Under the pieces are notes generated by a model that saw only the letters and a program-made list of their open reading frames with translations, made no database searches and was not told the DNA's origin. Below, piece by piece: positions 35,898-45,484 of a stretch of 64,000 nt of DNA. The first letter of the stretch is position 1, and every line of letters starts with the position of its first letter. This stretch comes from Paenibacillus andongensis (lineage in GTDB: Bacteria > Bacillota > Bacilli > Paenibacillales > NBRC-103111). Position numbers and translations under genes: made by a program. The DNA is taken from contig NZ_CP104467.1 in NCBI RefSeq assembly GCF_025369935.1, forward strand, positions 2,673,001 to 2,737,000, read 5' to 3'.

Positions 35898-36797
35898 ATG
35901 CAGCAAGCCAATTTAAAAGAGGACCGCATCCACGGTGATCCGCTTTATCCGATCCGGGTGTATGAAATCTGCTGCCAGCCAGGGGAAGAACTGCTTGAAC
36001 TTCATTGGCATGATGAGTTGGAGTTTCTCATGCTTACCAAGGGAAGGGCGGTATTCCGTGTTTCTATGGATGACTATGAATTGGAAGCCGGAGAAGCGAT
36101 ATTCGTGAATTCCGGTCAGCTTCATTCCGGTCGTATATCCGCAAATGAAGAATGCTGCTTCACCGCCGTGGTATTTCATTCGGATATATTGGGAGGCGAG
36201 CGGTTTGATCTCGTTCGTGAGAAATATATTAATCCGCTAATCCAGCAGAAATTTGTCACTCCTGCCCACATCACCCACCATACTGCTGAGGAGAGGGAGC
36301 TATTAGCGTTGGTGCTGCAAGTGTTCGATTTGAATATTAATGAAAGGCCGTTATATGAGCTTTCTACAAAAGCATTGCTGCAATTGGTTATTTCAAAGCT
36401 AATTATGCTGGGAGGTCCTGCTTTTCGCGAGCATCCGCCTTCCGTCAACCCAACGCACATAGATCGATTAAAGCTGATTATCGAATATATGCAAATAAAC
36501 TATAGCAGTCCGATTCGTTTGGAGGACCTCGCGGCCATCGTTTCTTTTAGCGAGTCTTATTTCTGCCGATATTTCAAAGGTTTTACAGGAAAAAGTCCAC
36601 TGGAATACTTAAACCAGGTGCGGTCTCAGCGAGCGGCTTTACTACTGAAGGATACCAACAAGAAGATTACTGAGATTTCGCTTGATGTCGGCTTCAATAC
36701 CTTAAGTTATTTTATTGGCGTGTTTAAAACGCATTTTGGTCATACACCTTCTGAATATCGCAAAAGATTAAGGACGAGCGAGGGAATGGGTGTTTAG
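35898..36797 (+). CDS. AraC-family transcriptional regulator with cupin sensor domain
   Basis: This 299-residue regulator has an N-terminal cupin-type sugar-sensing domain (LLELHWHDELEFLMLTKGRA, EAGEAIFVNSGQLHSG) and a C-terminal double helix-turn-helix (LEDLAAIVSFSESYFCRYFKGFTGKSPLEYLNQ, ITEISLDVGFNTLSYFIGVFK). The frame is open from a TTG at 35835, but that lies inside the dyad operator region; AAGGGGG (35881-35887) and ATG 35898 mark the start. It is divergent from the alpha-xylosidase gene and probably activates it. A kinase/response regulator pair starts just downstream, giving the locus two layers of AraC-type control. Confidence 0.92.
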   Translation: MQQANLKEDRIHGDPLYPIRVYEICCQPGEELLELHWHDELEFLMLTKGRAVFRVSMDDYELEAGEAIFVNSGQLHSGRISANEECCFTAVVFHSDILGGERFDLVREKYINPLIQQKFVTPAHITHHTAEERELLALVLQVFDLNINERPLYELSTKALLQLVISKLIMLGGPAFREHPPSVNPTHIDRLKLIIEYMQINYSSPIRLEDLAAIVSFSESYFCRYFKGFTGKSPLEYLNQVRSQRAALLLKDTNKKITEISLDVGFNTLSYFIGVFKTHFGHTPSEYRKRLRTSEGMGV

Positions 36798-36821
36798 CCT
36801 GATCGAGAGGAGTGATTGCAG

Positions 36822-38582
36822 ATGTTTGTTAAAATGTGGGAGAATGTGAAGTCATTTCTATACGATTACTTAACATTGAAAAAGAGGATTTTTATCATTT
36901 TCTTATGCAGTACACTGATTCCATTTATTTGTATCGTTCTTATCTCGTATTACGCGATTTATTCGATTCTTACGAATAAAATTCAGAGCGGTATTCAAAG
37001 TAATTTAAAACAAGTAGAGCTTTCCTTAGAAAGCACGATAAGCAATCTAAATCATGTCTCCCAGCAGCTTGCTTTTGAAGGAAGTGTGGGCAAGAAGTTG
37101 GATCAAATGTTATCGCTTCCAGCCAGTCAATCGTTCGAACGCTCGCAAATGATAAGCGAATTAAAAGAAGAGTTAAGCTTAGTCACCTTTACCAATCCTA
37201 ATATTGGTTTAACCTTATACTATTTTAAAAATGACCATACGTATGATCTCGAAAATTCGGGCGTAAAGGATAATTTTTCCCCTGAGAAGCTGCCATTGCT
37301 TGCAGAATACTCGGGAATTTCTTATTACGGTCCTCATTTAAGCAACAATCAATTTGATAATAATTTTGTTTTATCTGCACAAAGGAAAGTGGATTTACCT
37401 CAACGTGACGATGTTTATGTCTATATTGAAACGGGGTTTCATCTCACGCAAAACATATTGAATAATGATCAATTCGGGGGAACGAATTTCCATGTTTTCC
37501 TAGATAATAACGGGAGAATCGCATTTAGTGAGCTTCCCAATTCCTTCGTGAAAGATACGATATTCCCCAACTTTTCTAAAGAAAAAACCTTTGGCACATT
37601 TAATGAATATTACTGGTTTAGGCAGGCAAGCAATCAAGGCTGGAGTATCGTGTCGGTCATACCGAAAGCGGATTACAACAAAGAAATGAATCAGTGGTTT
37701 GTTCAAATCCTGCTGTTTTCGCTTCTTTTTCTAGGGATGAGTTTACTTATGGCTTGGCTCTTATGGAAGATGGTATATCTCCCTTTGAATGGCTTTAATC
37801 GAGAAATCAAGTTAATGGTGCAAAACCGTGTCCAGACCGTTACGGTACGCACAAAAATACCGGAGTTTGATTTTTTACTGCATCAATTTCGGCAAATGAG
37901 AGAGCAGATTTGGAATTTGTTCGCCGAAGTCGAACAAAAAGAGAAGCGAAGAGTGGATCTTGAGGTTGAAAAGCTGCTCTATCAAATTAATCCTCATTTT
38001 TTAATGAATACGTTGGATACGGTGCATTGGTTAGCCGTCATGAACGGACAGAATGAGATCGATCGTCTTGTATCCTCGTTAAATAAGCTGCTGCATTATA
38101 ATTTAGGTAAGTTGGGACAGGCCTCAACCATTCATGAAGAAATAGAAGCCTTAAAGCAATATTTGATTTTACAGCAAATTCGTTATGATTTTAAGTTTGA
38201 TGTCCAGATGAATGTCGATGAAGAGGTATGGAACATGCCGGTTCCTCGTTTTATTCTCCAGCCGCTTGTTGAAAACTCGCTTTATCACGGGTTAAGTGAT
38301 GACGGATATATTAAGGTAGATGTCAGTTTAACGAATGTGATTCAGATCTCGATTCATGATAACGGTTCAGGCATGTCGGAAGAAACGATTCATAATCTAC
38401 TGCATAATCCGGAAACGGAAAACAAAAAGGTAGGTATGGGGATTGGGCTAAATTATGTCAAGCGAATGCTCGAATCCCAATATGGCGATCAGGCGGAATT
38501 AAGCATCAAGAGTGTTATCGGAAAAGGGACAACCATCCTTGTTTCCTTACCTAATCTGGAGGTGAAATCCCGGCATGATTAA
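36822..38582 (+). CDS. Sensor histidine kinase, YesM family
   Basis: This 586-residue membrane kinase has a first helix at about 20-44, an extracellular sensor of ~250 residues, a second helix near 300-322, a HAMP-like linker, a His_kinase domain with H392 in QINPHFLMNTLD, and a HATPase domain (LQPLVENSLYHGL, DNGSGMSEE, GMGIGLNYVKRM). The frame opens at a TTG (36816) too close to the ribosome site AGAGGAG; ATG 36822 is preferred. The stop overlaps the response regulator start by 8 bp. This arrangement with LplA-type transporters is common in Paenibacillus and senses extracellular oligosaccharides; the ligand here is unknown but may be a xyloside. Confidence 0.93.
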   Translation: MFVKMWENVKSFLYDYLTLKKRIFIIFLCSTLIPFICIVLISYYAIYSILTNKIQSGIQSNLKQVELSLESTISNLNHVSQQLAFEGSVGKKLDQMLSLPASQSFERSQMISELKEELSLVTFTNPNIGLTLYYFKNDHTYDLENSGVKDNFSPEKLPLLAEYSGISYYGPHLSNNQFDNNFVLSAQRKVDLPQRDDVYVYIETGFHLTQNILNNDQFGGTNFHVFLDNNGRIAFSELPNSFVKDTIFPNFSKEKTFGTFNEYYWFRQASNQGWSIVSVIPKADYNKEMNQWFVQILLFSLLFLGMSLLMAWLLWKMVYLPLNGFNREIKLMVQNRVQTVTVRTKIPEFDFLLHQFRQMREQIWNLFAEVEQKEKRRVDLEVEKLLYQINPHFLMNTLDTVHWLAVMNGQNEIDRLVSSLNKLLHYNLGKLGQASTIHEEIEALKQYLILQQIRYDFKFDVQMNVDEEVWNMPVPRFILQPLVENSLYHGLSDDGYIKVDVSLTNVIQISIHDNGSGMSEETIHNLLHNPETENKKVGMGIGLNYVKRMLESQYGDQAELSIKSVIGKGTTILVSLPNLEVKSRHD

Positions 38583-39657
38583 AGTGATGATTGTCGATGA
38601 TGATAAATTGGTTCGCAAGGGTCTTATATCAGCCATGCCTTGGCATGATTTTGACATGGAGGTTGTAGGGGAAGCAAGTAATGGCGAGAAAGCCTTGGAA
38701 TTTATAGCAGCGAACGCGATAGATTTATTGCTGACTGATTTGGCGATGCCAGTTATGTCGGGGATCGAATTATTGAAAATCGTGAGAAAGCAATATCCGA
38801 GCATTTATACCGTTGTGCTAACCTTCCATCAGGATTTTGAATATATCCAAGAGGCACTTAGACTTGGCGCTATTGATTATATTGCCAAAGTACAGCTTGA
38901 AAAGGAACGTTTTGAGGAAGTGTTGGAGCGGATCTATAAGCGGATTATGGAGGAGCAGAAGCAGGCACCAAATCTAACGGATATCTTCTATGATAGTGAA
39001 TCCATTCATGGCATAGATCCAAAAGACTTAAACCTAGTGAAAGAGCAATGGTCGGGTCACGAATGGGTCTATCAAGAGAACTTATTTACAACTCATGTCC
39101 AAGACTTGAAGCATCTGCGTTTGCCTCAAACGAAGCTGATTGGGTTGTTATATGCGTTAATCGACAAGTGGAATCTTTTATTCCATCCAATTGATTTGGC
39201 GGAAATCCAATTGCCGGATGCATTTGAAAGCTGGCACCAGGTTGAGGAATGGTTGATGGCTACTCGTGAAACGATTCGCAAGGCGATTGATAAGCCATCT
39301 TTTTCACAAGAAGTTGTAGAATGTGTGATGAAAGCTGTTTATATCGCTAATGAAGAGATGAAAGAGCAAATTACGGCTGCGAGTATTGCGAAACGGGTTA
39401 ATATGAGTAGAAGCTACTTCAGTCAGTGCTTTAAAGAAATTATAGGCATTAATTTTAGCGAGCATTTACGTCACAAACGCATAGAGAAAGCAAAAGAGTA
39501 CCTGCTGTATACGAACAAAACGATTCTCTGGATTGCTGAGAACGTTGGATATATGGATGAAAAGTACTTTAGCCGCACCTTTCGGGAGCAAACAGGCTTG
39601 CTGCCGAGCGAGTTTCGGCTGAAGAATGTAACGGGTAGAGAAATGTCCGAAAAGTAG
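38575..39657 (+). CDS. Response regulator with AraC output domain, YesN family
   Basis: This 360-residue protein has a receiver domain (VDDDKLVRKG, phosphorylation site D55 in LLLTDLAMPVMSG) and a C-terminal AraC helix-turn-helix pair (ITAASIAKRVNMSRSYFSQCF, ILWIAENVGYMDEKYFSRTFR). The receiver motif that usually carries a conserved Lys reads YIAKVQLEK. It overlaps the kinase gene by 8 bp, so the two are translationally coupled partners. It most likely switches on the binding protein and permease genes that follow after a 160-bp gap. Confidence 0.94.
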   Translation: MIKVMIVDDDKLVRKGLISAMPWHDFDMEVVGEASNGEKALEFIAANAIDLLLTDLAMPVMSGIELLKIVRKQYPSIYTVVLTFHQDFEYIQEALRLGAIDYIAKVQLEKERFEEVLERIYKRIMEEQKQAPNLTDIFYDSESIHGIDPKDLNLVKEQWSGHEWVYQENLFTTHVQDLKHLRLPQTKLIGLLYALIDKWNLLFHPIDLAEIQLPDAFESWHQVEEWLMATRETIRKAIDKPSFSQEVVECVMKAVYIANEEMKEQITAASIAKRVNMSRSYFSQCFKEIIGINFSEHLRHKRIEKAKEYLLYTNKTILWIAENVGYMDEKYFSRTFREQTGLLPSEFRLKNVTGREMSEK

Positions 39658-39817
39658 AGGGTCAAATGCTGTGAGTTGATGTGAAAAAGGGGATTACCGC
39701 CGAATTCTCGGTCATTTCCCCCTCTAAATCTGTAACCGTTTTCCATCCTTGCAGCCTGATGTTTCGTGATACTTTTAGGGTGTAGATAAATTCTAAAAGC
39801 GAAAGAAGGGGCTTTAA

Positions 39818-41536
39818 ATGAGAAAATCTAAAAAAAGCATGCTGCTGTTACTGGCAGGGATGCTAGTCGTATTATCCGCATGCTCTGAGAAGGCGAAGCA
39901 ATCACCCACAGCTTCGACTGCGCCTGCGCAAACGGGGGCGGCACAAACAGCAGCTGCGTCAAGTGAGGCGGGTCCATTCGCCAAATCGGCCAAACCGATT
40001 ACGATTAAAATTGGTAAAGATGTTGATGCATCCGATAAGAGCTTGCCAGCGGGAGACTCCCCTGAGAACAACCCGTATACCCGTTATATCAAAGAAAACT
40101 TGAATATCGATACCAAAATTGTTTGGCAGGCTGCCAGCGGTAAGGATTACGACCAAAAAGTGAATTTATCCATAGCCAGCAACGATTTGCCGGATGCGTT
40201 GGTTGTGAAAGATACACAGTTCAGACAAATGGTGAAAAGCGGTCAACTCGCGGATCTAACCGAGGTTTATAATAAATATGCTTCGCCTGCGATCAAACAT
40301 ATCATTGAAACGACGCAAGGGCTTGCGCTTAAGTCAGTTACCGTGGATGGGAAAATGTATGCCCTTCCTAACGTCACAACTGAATCAGATATGGTTCACA
40401 TGATGTGGATTCGCAAGGATTGGCTGGACAAATTAGGGCTTCAACCACCTAAAACAATGGACGACTTAGAAAAAGTAGCCAAAGCTTTTGTCGAACAAGA
40501 TCCTGACGGGAATGGAAAAGCCGATACCATTGGCATAACAGGCCCGCAATTAGGCGGTTTACTGAATGCTGATTTTATCAATCCCAATAATAATAACTAT
40601 GGTTTCGACCCTATCTTTTCTTCGTATCATTCCTATCCAGGATTTTGGTTAAAAGGTGCGGATGGTAAAACAACCTATGGCTCCCTTCAACCAGAAACGA
40701 AGCAAGCTCTGTCGAAGCTGCGTGATCTTTATTCCAAAGGCTTGATTGATAAGGAAATGACCATCCGGAAGGATGCGCAGGAACTGATCAAGAATGGAAC
40801 TTCTGGCATTTATTTTGGAATGTGGTGGGCTGGCGGGTATGGTCCATTAGCCGATGCGATTAAGAATAATCCAAAGGCAAATTGGCAAGCTTATACGGCA
40901 CCTTTGGATGTGAATGGTGAATTTACACCGCACATGGGGAACCCGTCCAATCAATATCTTGTTGTTCGCAAAGGTTACGAGCACCCGGAAGCTGCCATTC
41001 AAATGGAAAATCTGTTGCTGCGTGATGAGTCCAAATTCGATGTGAAAGTTAATATTGGAAACTATCCTTTACGTGTTGTTTTTGCCCCAATGGATGAGAT
41101 GGATGTTACGTACAAGATGATGAAAGAGGTTCTTGCAGGCACCAAAAAGCCGGAGGATCTAGATCTCCCAGGATATAAATTATTGAAAGCCGATGCTGAA
41201 AAGGTGAAAAAGGTAAAACTTGAGCCTTATGATAAGAATGACATTCAATACTGGGATCCTAACGCAGATTTAGGGACATGGAAACGTATGTATTCCACAT
41301 TCGTAGGGATATCCCCGCTGCAGCAGCCGTTTAAGAAAACCTATAGCGTGACCTATTCGCAAACAAAATCCATGGAAAGCAAATGGGCTTCACTGGATAA
41401 ACTAGAGAAGGAAACATTCCTCAAAATTATCATGGGAGCTGCGCCGCTGGATTCCTTTGATAAGTTCGTAGAAGATTGGAAAAAGCAGGGCGGAGATCAA
41501 ATTCTTGCTGAAATCGATGAGAGTATCAAAAAGTAA
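39818..41536 (+). CDS. Extracellular sugar-binding lipoprotein
   Basis: This 572-residue binding protein has a lipoprotein signal, KKSMLLLLAGMLVVLSAC, with the lipid-modified Cys at residue 22, followed by a low-complexity Ala/Thr/Ser linker (residues 28-50). Body motifs YDQKVNLSIASNDLPDALV and DPDGNGKADTIGITGP are LplA-like. ATG follows GAAGAAGGGGC. It is the first gene downstream of the sensor pair, and a hairpin right after it probably lowers readthrough into the permease genes, so that the binding protein is made in excess. Confidence 0.93.
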   Translation: MRKSKKSMLLLLAGMLVVLSACSEKAKQSPTASTAPAQTGAAQTAAASSEAGPFAKSAKPITIKIGKDVDASDKSLPAGDSPENNPYTRYIKENLNIDTKIVWQAASGKDYDQKVNLSIASNDLPDALVVKDTQFRQMVKSGQLADLTEVYNKYASPAIKHIIETTQGLALKSVTVDGKMYALPNVTTESDMVHMMWIRKDWLDKLGLQPPKTMDDLEKVAKAFVEQDPDGNGKADTIGITGPQLGGLLNADFINPNNNNYGFDPIFSSYHSYPGFWLKGADGKTTYGSLQPETKQALSKLRDLYSKGLIDKEMTIRKDAQELIKNGTSGIYFGMWWAGGYGPLADAIKNNPKANWQAYTAPLDVNGEFTPHMGNPSNQYLVVRKGYEHPEAAIQMENLLLRDESKFDVKVNIGNYPLRVVFAPMDEMDVTYKMMKEVLAGTKKPEDLDLPGYKLLKADAEKVKKVKLEPYDKNDIQYWDPNADLGTWKRMYSTFVGISPLQQPFKKTYSVTYSQTKSMESKWASLDKLEKETFLKIIMGAAPLDSFDKFVEDWKKQGGDQILAEIDESIKK

Positions 41537-41546
41537 GAAAGCATGG

Positions 41547-41576
41547 AGGCGTCAGAGAACTCTGGCGCCTTTCCCT
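41547..41576 (+). terminator. Intra-operon hairpin after the binding protein gene
   Basis: GGCG-T-CAGAG pairs with CTCTG-G-CGCC around AA, followed by TTTCCCTT. The short T-run suggests partial termination between the binding protein and its permeases. Confidence 0.6.
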
Positions 41577-41589
41577 TACAATAGAGAGA

Positions 41590-42498
41590 ATGGAAGTGAT
41601 CGGTAGGATGGTTACGAAGGGGTTTGCCAAACATTACTATCTCATGCTTCTTCCTGGATTTATCTGGTTGACGCTGTTTAGTATCGTGCCTATGTTCGGG
41701 ATTGTCATAGCTTTCCAAGATTTTAATCCAGGTCTAGGTATGTTTCATTCCGAATGGGTCGGATTGGAAAATTTCAAGTATATGTTCACACTTAACGATA
41801 GTAAAACGGTGTTTTTTAATACGTTATTTATTGCCGTTATGAAAATTATCGCGAATATGATTGTTCCGCTTATCTTCGCTTTATTGCTAAATGAATTACG
41901 CGTTGCGTTTTTGAAAAGATGGGTACAAACAATTGTTTATTTACCGCATTTTTTATCATGGGTCATTCTTTCGGGTATCTTGTTGGACGTATTGTCTTAT
42001 AAAGGACCTGTTAATAGCATCTTGGGCATATTCGGTATTAGCCCGACTTTGTTTTTTGGCAAAGCAGAATTGTTCCCTTTTATCATCGTGGGAAGCGATG
42101 TGTGGAAGGAATTCGGATTTAACACGATTATTTTTTTGGCGGCTTTAACGGGAATCAATCCAGCTTTATACGAAGCGGCTGCCATTGACGGCGCCACTCG
42201 CTGGCAGCGTTTACTTCATGTCACACTGCCTGGAATTATGACAACGGTTATTTTACTTTCTGTGCTCAGCCTAGGTAATGTCCTAAATGCTGGATTTGAC
42301 CAAATTTTCAACCTCTATAATCCTCTTGTCTATTCGAGCGGAGATATTATTGACACATGGGTCTATCGGACAGGTTTATTGAATCTCCAGTATGGATTGG
42401 CAACGGCAATGGGACTATTAAAATCAGTCATCAGTTTTCTTTTAATTACAACCTCCTATTTCCTAGCTGCTAAGTTTGCAAATTATCGTATTTTTTAA
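41590..42498 (+). CDS. Sugar ABC transporter permease (LplB-like)
   Basis: This 302-residue carbohydrate permease has six membrane segments. Typical patterns are HYYLMLLPGFIWLTLFSIVPMFG, FQDFNPGLGMFHSEWVGLENF and the EAA loop YEAAAIDGATRWQRLLHVTLPG. The start is uncertain: ATG at 41590 follows a weak AGAGAG site, and ATG at 41608 (six codons later) has no better one. It is paired with the next gene and the upstream binding protein. As in the other importers here, no ATPase gene is present. Confidence 0.92.
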   Translation: MEVIGRMVTKGFAKHYYLMLLPGFIWLTLFSIVPMFGIVIAFQDFNPGLGMFHSEWVGLENFKYMFTLNDSKTVFFNTLFIAVMKIIANMIVPLIFALLLNELRVAFLKRWVQTIVYLPHFLSWVILSGILLDVLSYKGPVNSILGIFGISPTLFFGKAELFPFIIVGSDVWKEFGFNTIIFLAALTGINPALYEAAAIDGATRWQRLLHVTLPGIMTTVILLSVLSLGNVLNAGFDQIFNLYNPLVYSSGDIIDTWVYRTGLLNLQYGLATAMGLLKSVISFLLITTSYFLAAKFANYRIF

Positions 42499-42515
42499 TA
42501 TAAAGGAGCATGAAT

Positions 42516-43400
42516 ATGGTCAAGGAAACAACAATCGGCTCCAGAGCATTTGATCTTTTCCTTATTGTGCTGCTGGTTGGTATAGCACTTTTATGTGTTC
42601 TTCCCTTATGGTATACCCTTGCTGTTTCGTTAAGTGATAACGCAGCGGCATCCTCGGGCCAAGTTGGTTTATGGCCGGTGGGGTTTAATTTTAACTCTTA
42701 TCATGAGATCATGGGTGATAGTAAGTTTTTCAATTCGTTCTGGATTTCGATACAGCGAGTTGTGTTGGGATCGAGTCTTAACTTTGTAATTATCATTCTG
42801 ATGGGCTACCCCTTATCCAAAAGTACGAAGGATTTACCGTTTAGAAATGTACTGATGTGGATTTTGGTGTTTACCATGTTATTTAACGGAGGGTTAATCC
42901 CTTGGTATCAAACGGTTAAATCGCTAGGCTTGATCAATAACATTTGGGCGCTTGTTCTAGGGAACAGTGTACCGATTTTCAGTGTAATTCTGGTCATTAA
43001 CTATTTCCGTAATCTGCCTAAGGAATTGGAAGAGGCGGCACTTGTTGACGGTGCGGGGCCTTGGTATATGCTTGTTAAGATTTTCATTCCGCTGGCAGTT
43101 CCCGTATTGGCAACCGTAACTTTGTTCAGTATCGTCTATCACTGGAATGAGTTTTTTAATGGACTCGTGTTGATGTCAAATGCGGATCATTACCCTCTGC
43201 AAACCTACATTCAGCAATTGGTCGTTATTGTGGATGCGAATACTATGACTGCGGAACAAATTCAGAAGATGAGTGAGCTATCTAATCAGACCTTGAACGC
43301 GGCAAAAATCTTTATTGCTATGATTCCTGTTCTCATCATTTATCCGTTTTTGCAACGATTCTTTATTCATGGGATTACGTTAGGGTCTGTTAAAGAGTAA
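42516..43400 (+). CDS. Sugar ABC transporter permease (YtcP-like)
   Basis: This 294-residue partner permease has the YtcP features LCVLPLWYTLAVSLSDNAAA, LFNGGLIPWYQTVKSLGL, EEAALVDGAGPWYMLVKIFIP and the C-terminal YPFLQRFFIHGITLGSVKE. AAAGGAG (42502-42508) is too close to the ATG at 42510, so the next in-frame ATG (42516, 7-bp spacing) is preferred. With the preceding permease it forms the import channel of this probable xyloside or plant-oligosaccharide system. Confidence 0.93.
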   Translation: MVKETTIGSRAFDLFLIVLLVGIALLCVLPLWYTLAVSLSDNAAASSGQVGLWPVGFNFNSYHEIMGDSKFFNSFWISIQRVVLGSSLNFVIIILMGYPLSKSTKDLPFRNVLMWILVFTMLFNGGLIPWYQTVKSLGLINNIWALVLGNSVPIFSVILVINYFRNLPKELEEAALVDGAGPWYMLVKIFIPLAVPVLATVTLFSIVYHWNEFFNGLVLMSNADHYPLQTYIQQLVVIVDANTMTAEQIQKMSELSNQTLNAAKIFIAMIPVLIIYPFLQRFFIHGITLGSVKE

Positions 43401-43410
43401 GGGAGTTGGA

Positions 43411-43670
43411 AGCGGAGCGAGGAGTGAAGAAGCGTCCGGAATTGTGGGGAAGCGGGATGAGGAGCGAAGAATGCCCGAAATCGTGAGGAAGAGGAACGAG
43501 GATCCGCTAATTGGGCGAAAACAGCCGAAATCGTGGCGAAGAGGAACGTAGATGCGTTATTTCGCGTTTTTTGCCACCGGATCGTTCAATTTCGTGCAAA
43601 TAACGTCCTCACGTTCCGTTAATTCGATTTCTAGCGCAAAATTTCCAAAATAACGCATCTACGTTCCGCA
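43411..43670. repeat. GGAACG/AATAACG repeat cluster in inverted arrangement
   Basis: Four forward copies (starting about 43411, 43451, 43490 and 43540), the last reading GAGGAACGTAGATGCGTTAT, are followed by two inverted copies, AAATAACGTCCTCACGTTCC (43598) and AAATAACGCATCTACGTTCC (43648). The inner copies can pair over about 20 bp as a long hairpin. The spacer units also share CGAAATCGTG. The core is the same as at 33122-33302, so both loci belong to one family. Confidence 0.8.
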
Positions 43671-43725
43671 TACTAGCATAAAGTGGCGTTCTAATGCCCA
43701 TTGTTCGCAAAAGAAAACTAAAAAC

Positions 43726-43772
43726 AAGGACAGATGGGCGCAGGTATACCCTGCAGCTCAGCTGTCTTTTCA
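43726..43772 (+). terminator. Terminator downstream of the permease genes
   Basis: GGACAG...GCAGG pairs imperfectly with CCTGC...CTGTC around TATAC and is followed by TTTTC. It lies after the repeat cluster. Confidence 0.5.
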
Positions 43773-43782
43773 ATTTTAGGCC

Positions 43783-43831
43783 AAAGAAGGCTGTCCCAAG
43801 TAGAATTATCTACTTTTGAGACAGCCTTTGG
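43783..43831. terminator. Bidirectional terminator between permease and MFS genes
   Basis: AAGGCTGTCCCAAGTAG pairs with CTACTTTTGAGACAGCCTT around AATTAT, with a few mismatches. T-rich flanks on both strands suit convergent genes. It shares AGGCTGTCCCAA with the hairpin at 62742. Confidence 0.7.
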
Positions 43832-43894
43832 TGTTTTCTACCCTCACCGAACGAGAACACAGCGCTCAAGGGGCACTTACTTAGATTAAGTTGT

Positions 43895-45262
43895 TCATCT
43901 GCTTTGAACTGCTTTTGTACGGATAGAATTACTTGGCATCAATATCGATAATGTGAGTGTTGCCAAGCTGATTACTGCGCATACGATGGCCATAGCGTGC
44001 AGCCGCTGTGTGGTGATTTCATGGCTAAAGATGGCTCCTAGTAAACTGGAGGAGAGGATCGTTCCCATAAATCTGGAGGTCATGAACAATCCCGAAGCGA
44101 TCCCTGTCTCAGCTGCGGATACATAGGAATACAAAGCCGTCTGCAATCCGAGATTTTGGAACCCGCTGCTCAAGCCGAATACAGATAGGACTGCAAATAT
44201 CGCCAAGGAAGCTAAATTTTCATGTATAAGCAAAATGAGCAGTGAACCTGCCATAACAATAAGCGAACCGGTGATTAGCGGTGTTTTGGAGCCGGAATGG
44301 TCAATCCATCTGCCAACCAGCGGCGTCGTGAAAATCCCTAAGCCTGATAAAGCCAGCATCATCATGCCTACCTGCTGCGCATCGAATTGCCGGACTTGCT
44401 GCAAATAAGAAGGAATGCTAAACATGATCGAGTAGAACACGATGTTGACACAAATAAATTGGACATAGACCAAACAAACGTTGAGGTTTTTTTTCAAAAA
44501 GATCACGTCAATAAACGGCTGGTTGTGCTTTAATTCAAATTTATAGAATAAATAACTCAGCACTACGCTGGTTAAAAGAAACCAGAAGTTGACCCTCTTT
44601 TCGAAGGAAAGAAAGAAAAACAGCCAACTGATGATAAGCGCTGCGAAAAAGGCAATTCCCCACAAGTCCAACCCGCCTTTGGCGAGTGACTTGCTCGGTC
44701 CGTCTTTCGGAAGAATTTGGATAGAAAGCAGAAAAGCAATGAGGATAACTGGAAAGTTAACGATGAAAATAGCTGGCCAATCCCCATATTGGATCAAAAA
44801 CCCGCCAATTGACGGACCGAGGGCCGCCGATGTGGAAGAAAATATCGACATCACGCTTAGTGCCCTCGCTTGATTATCCGTGATGCTGCTGCGAATGATC
44901 CCCATACCGGCTGGGTACAGCGAAGATGTGCCTATCGCTTGAATGACACGAAAGCCAATAAGCCAGCCAATGCTCGGGGCCAGCGGAGCTAGCATGGATG
45001 ATATCGTAACGAGAGCAAGTCCAACTAAAAAGATACGCTTGCGACCGAAGATATCGCTTATTTTACCCATAATGGGTTGAGCAATAGCGCTGGCCACATA
45101 ATAAGTCGCAATCAGCCAAGAGATAGCACTATATGTAACATGGAACTCGGCCTGCAGCCGAGAGAATGCAACCGAAATCATCGACGTATTCAGCGGATTT
45201 AAGAGCACTCCAAGGCCAACGGTTGTGATTAGCCAGAGCTGATTATTCTTATTGTTTGACAT
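43895..45262 (-). CDS. MFS drug-efflux-type transporter
   Basis: This 455-residue major facilitator belongs to the EmrB/QacA-like side. Motif C-like sequence follows NPLNTSMISVAF in helix 1, motif A is GKISDIFGRKRIFLVG, and RVIQAIGTSSLYPAGMGIIRS marks helix 4. About 12-14 membrane segments are present. It should export a toxic compound or metabolite by proton exchange. The reverse-strand ATG is preceded by purine-rich GAGAGAAA. The gene is divergent from the Hcp-like gene, and a perfect TGATAC-N5-GTATCA dyad lies in the shared region nearer that gene. No dedicated regulator gene is adjacent. Confidence 0.9.
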   Translation of the reverse strand: MSNNKNNQLWLITTVGLGVLLNPLNTSMISVAFSRLQAEFHVTYSAISWLIATYYVASAIAQPIMGKISDIFGRKRIFLVGLALVTISSMLAPLAPSIGWLIGFRVIQAIGTSSLYPAGMGIIRSSITDNQARALSVMSIFSSTSAALGPSIGGFLIQYGDWPAIFIVNFPVILIAFLLSIQILPKDGPSKSLAKGGLDLWGIAFFAALIISWLFFFLSFEKRVNFWFLLTSVVLSYLFYKFELKHNQPFIDVIFLKKNLNVCLVYVQFICVNIVFYSIMFSIPSYLQQVRQFDAQQVGMMMLALSGLGIFTTPLVGRWIDHSGSKTPLITGSLIVMAGSLLILLIHENLASLAIFAVLSVFGLSSGFQNLGLQTALYSYVSAAETGIASGLFMTSRFMGTILSSSLLGAIFSHEITTQRLHAMAIVCAVISLATLTLSILMPSNSIRTKAVQSR

Positions 45263-45445
45263 AGCATTTCTCTCTTTTCTCTCTTTTTTTATTCATTATA
45301 ATCCTAATTAAGTTGATCTGCTCGATAAAATCGGTCTTGGATTGAAGAATGAATTTGTGCCGTAGTCCATTCCGTTTTCAGCTGACCTAAGGTTGATTGA
45401 AGCCTCATTTACAAATGGAAAATTATCGGATATATTTGAGTCAAA

Positions 45446-45462
45446 TGATACGTAATGTATCA
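45446..45462. promoter_or_regulatory. Perfect 17-bp dyad upstream of the Hcp-like gene
   Basis: TGATAC-GTAAT-GTATCA has perfect 6-bp arms and ends 22 bp before the TTG start. It may be an operator controlling the Hcp-like gene. The cognate regulator is not known. Confidence 0.5.
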
Positions 45463-45484
45463 AAAATGAAGAGGAGTGATAGGC

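Noticed and set aside
39670-39730. Terminator between the response regulator and binding protein genes
   Set aside because: GGGGATTACCG and CGGTCATTTCCCC can pair only with bulges, and no T-run follows.
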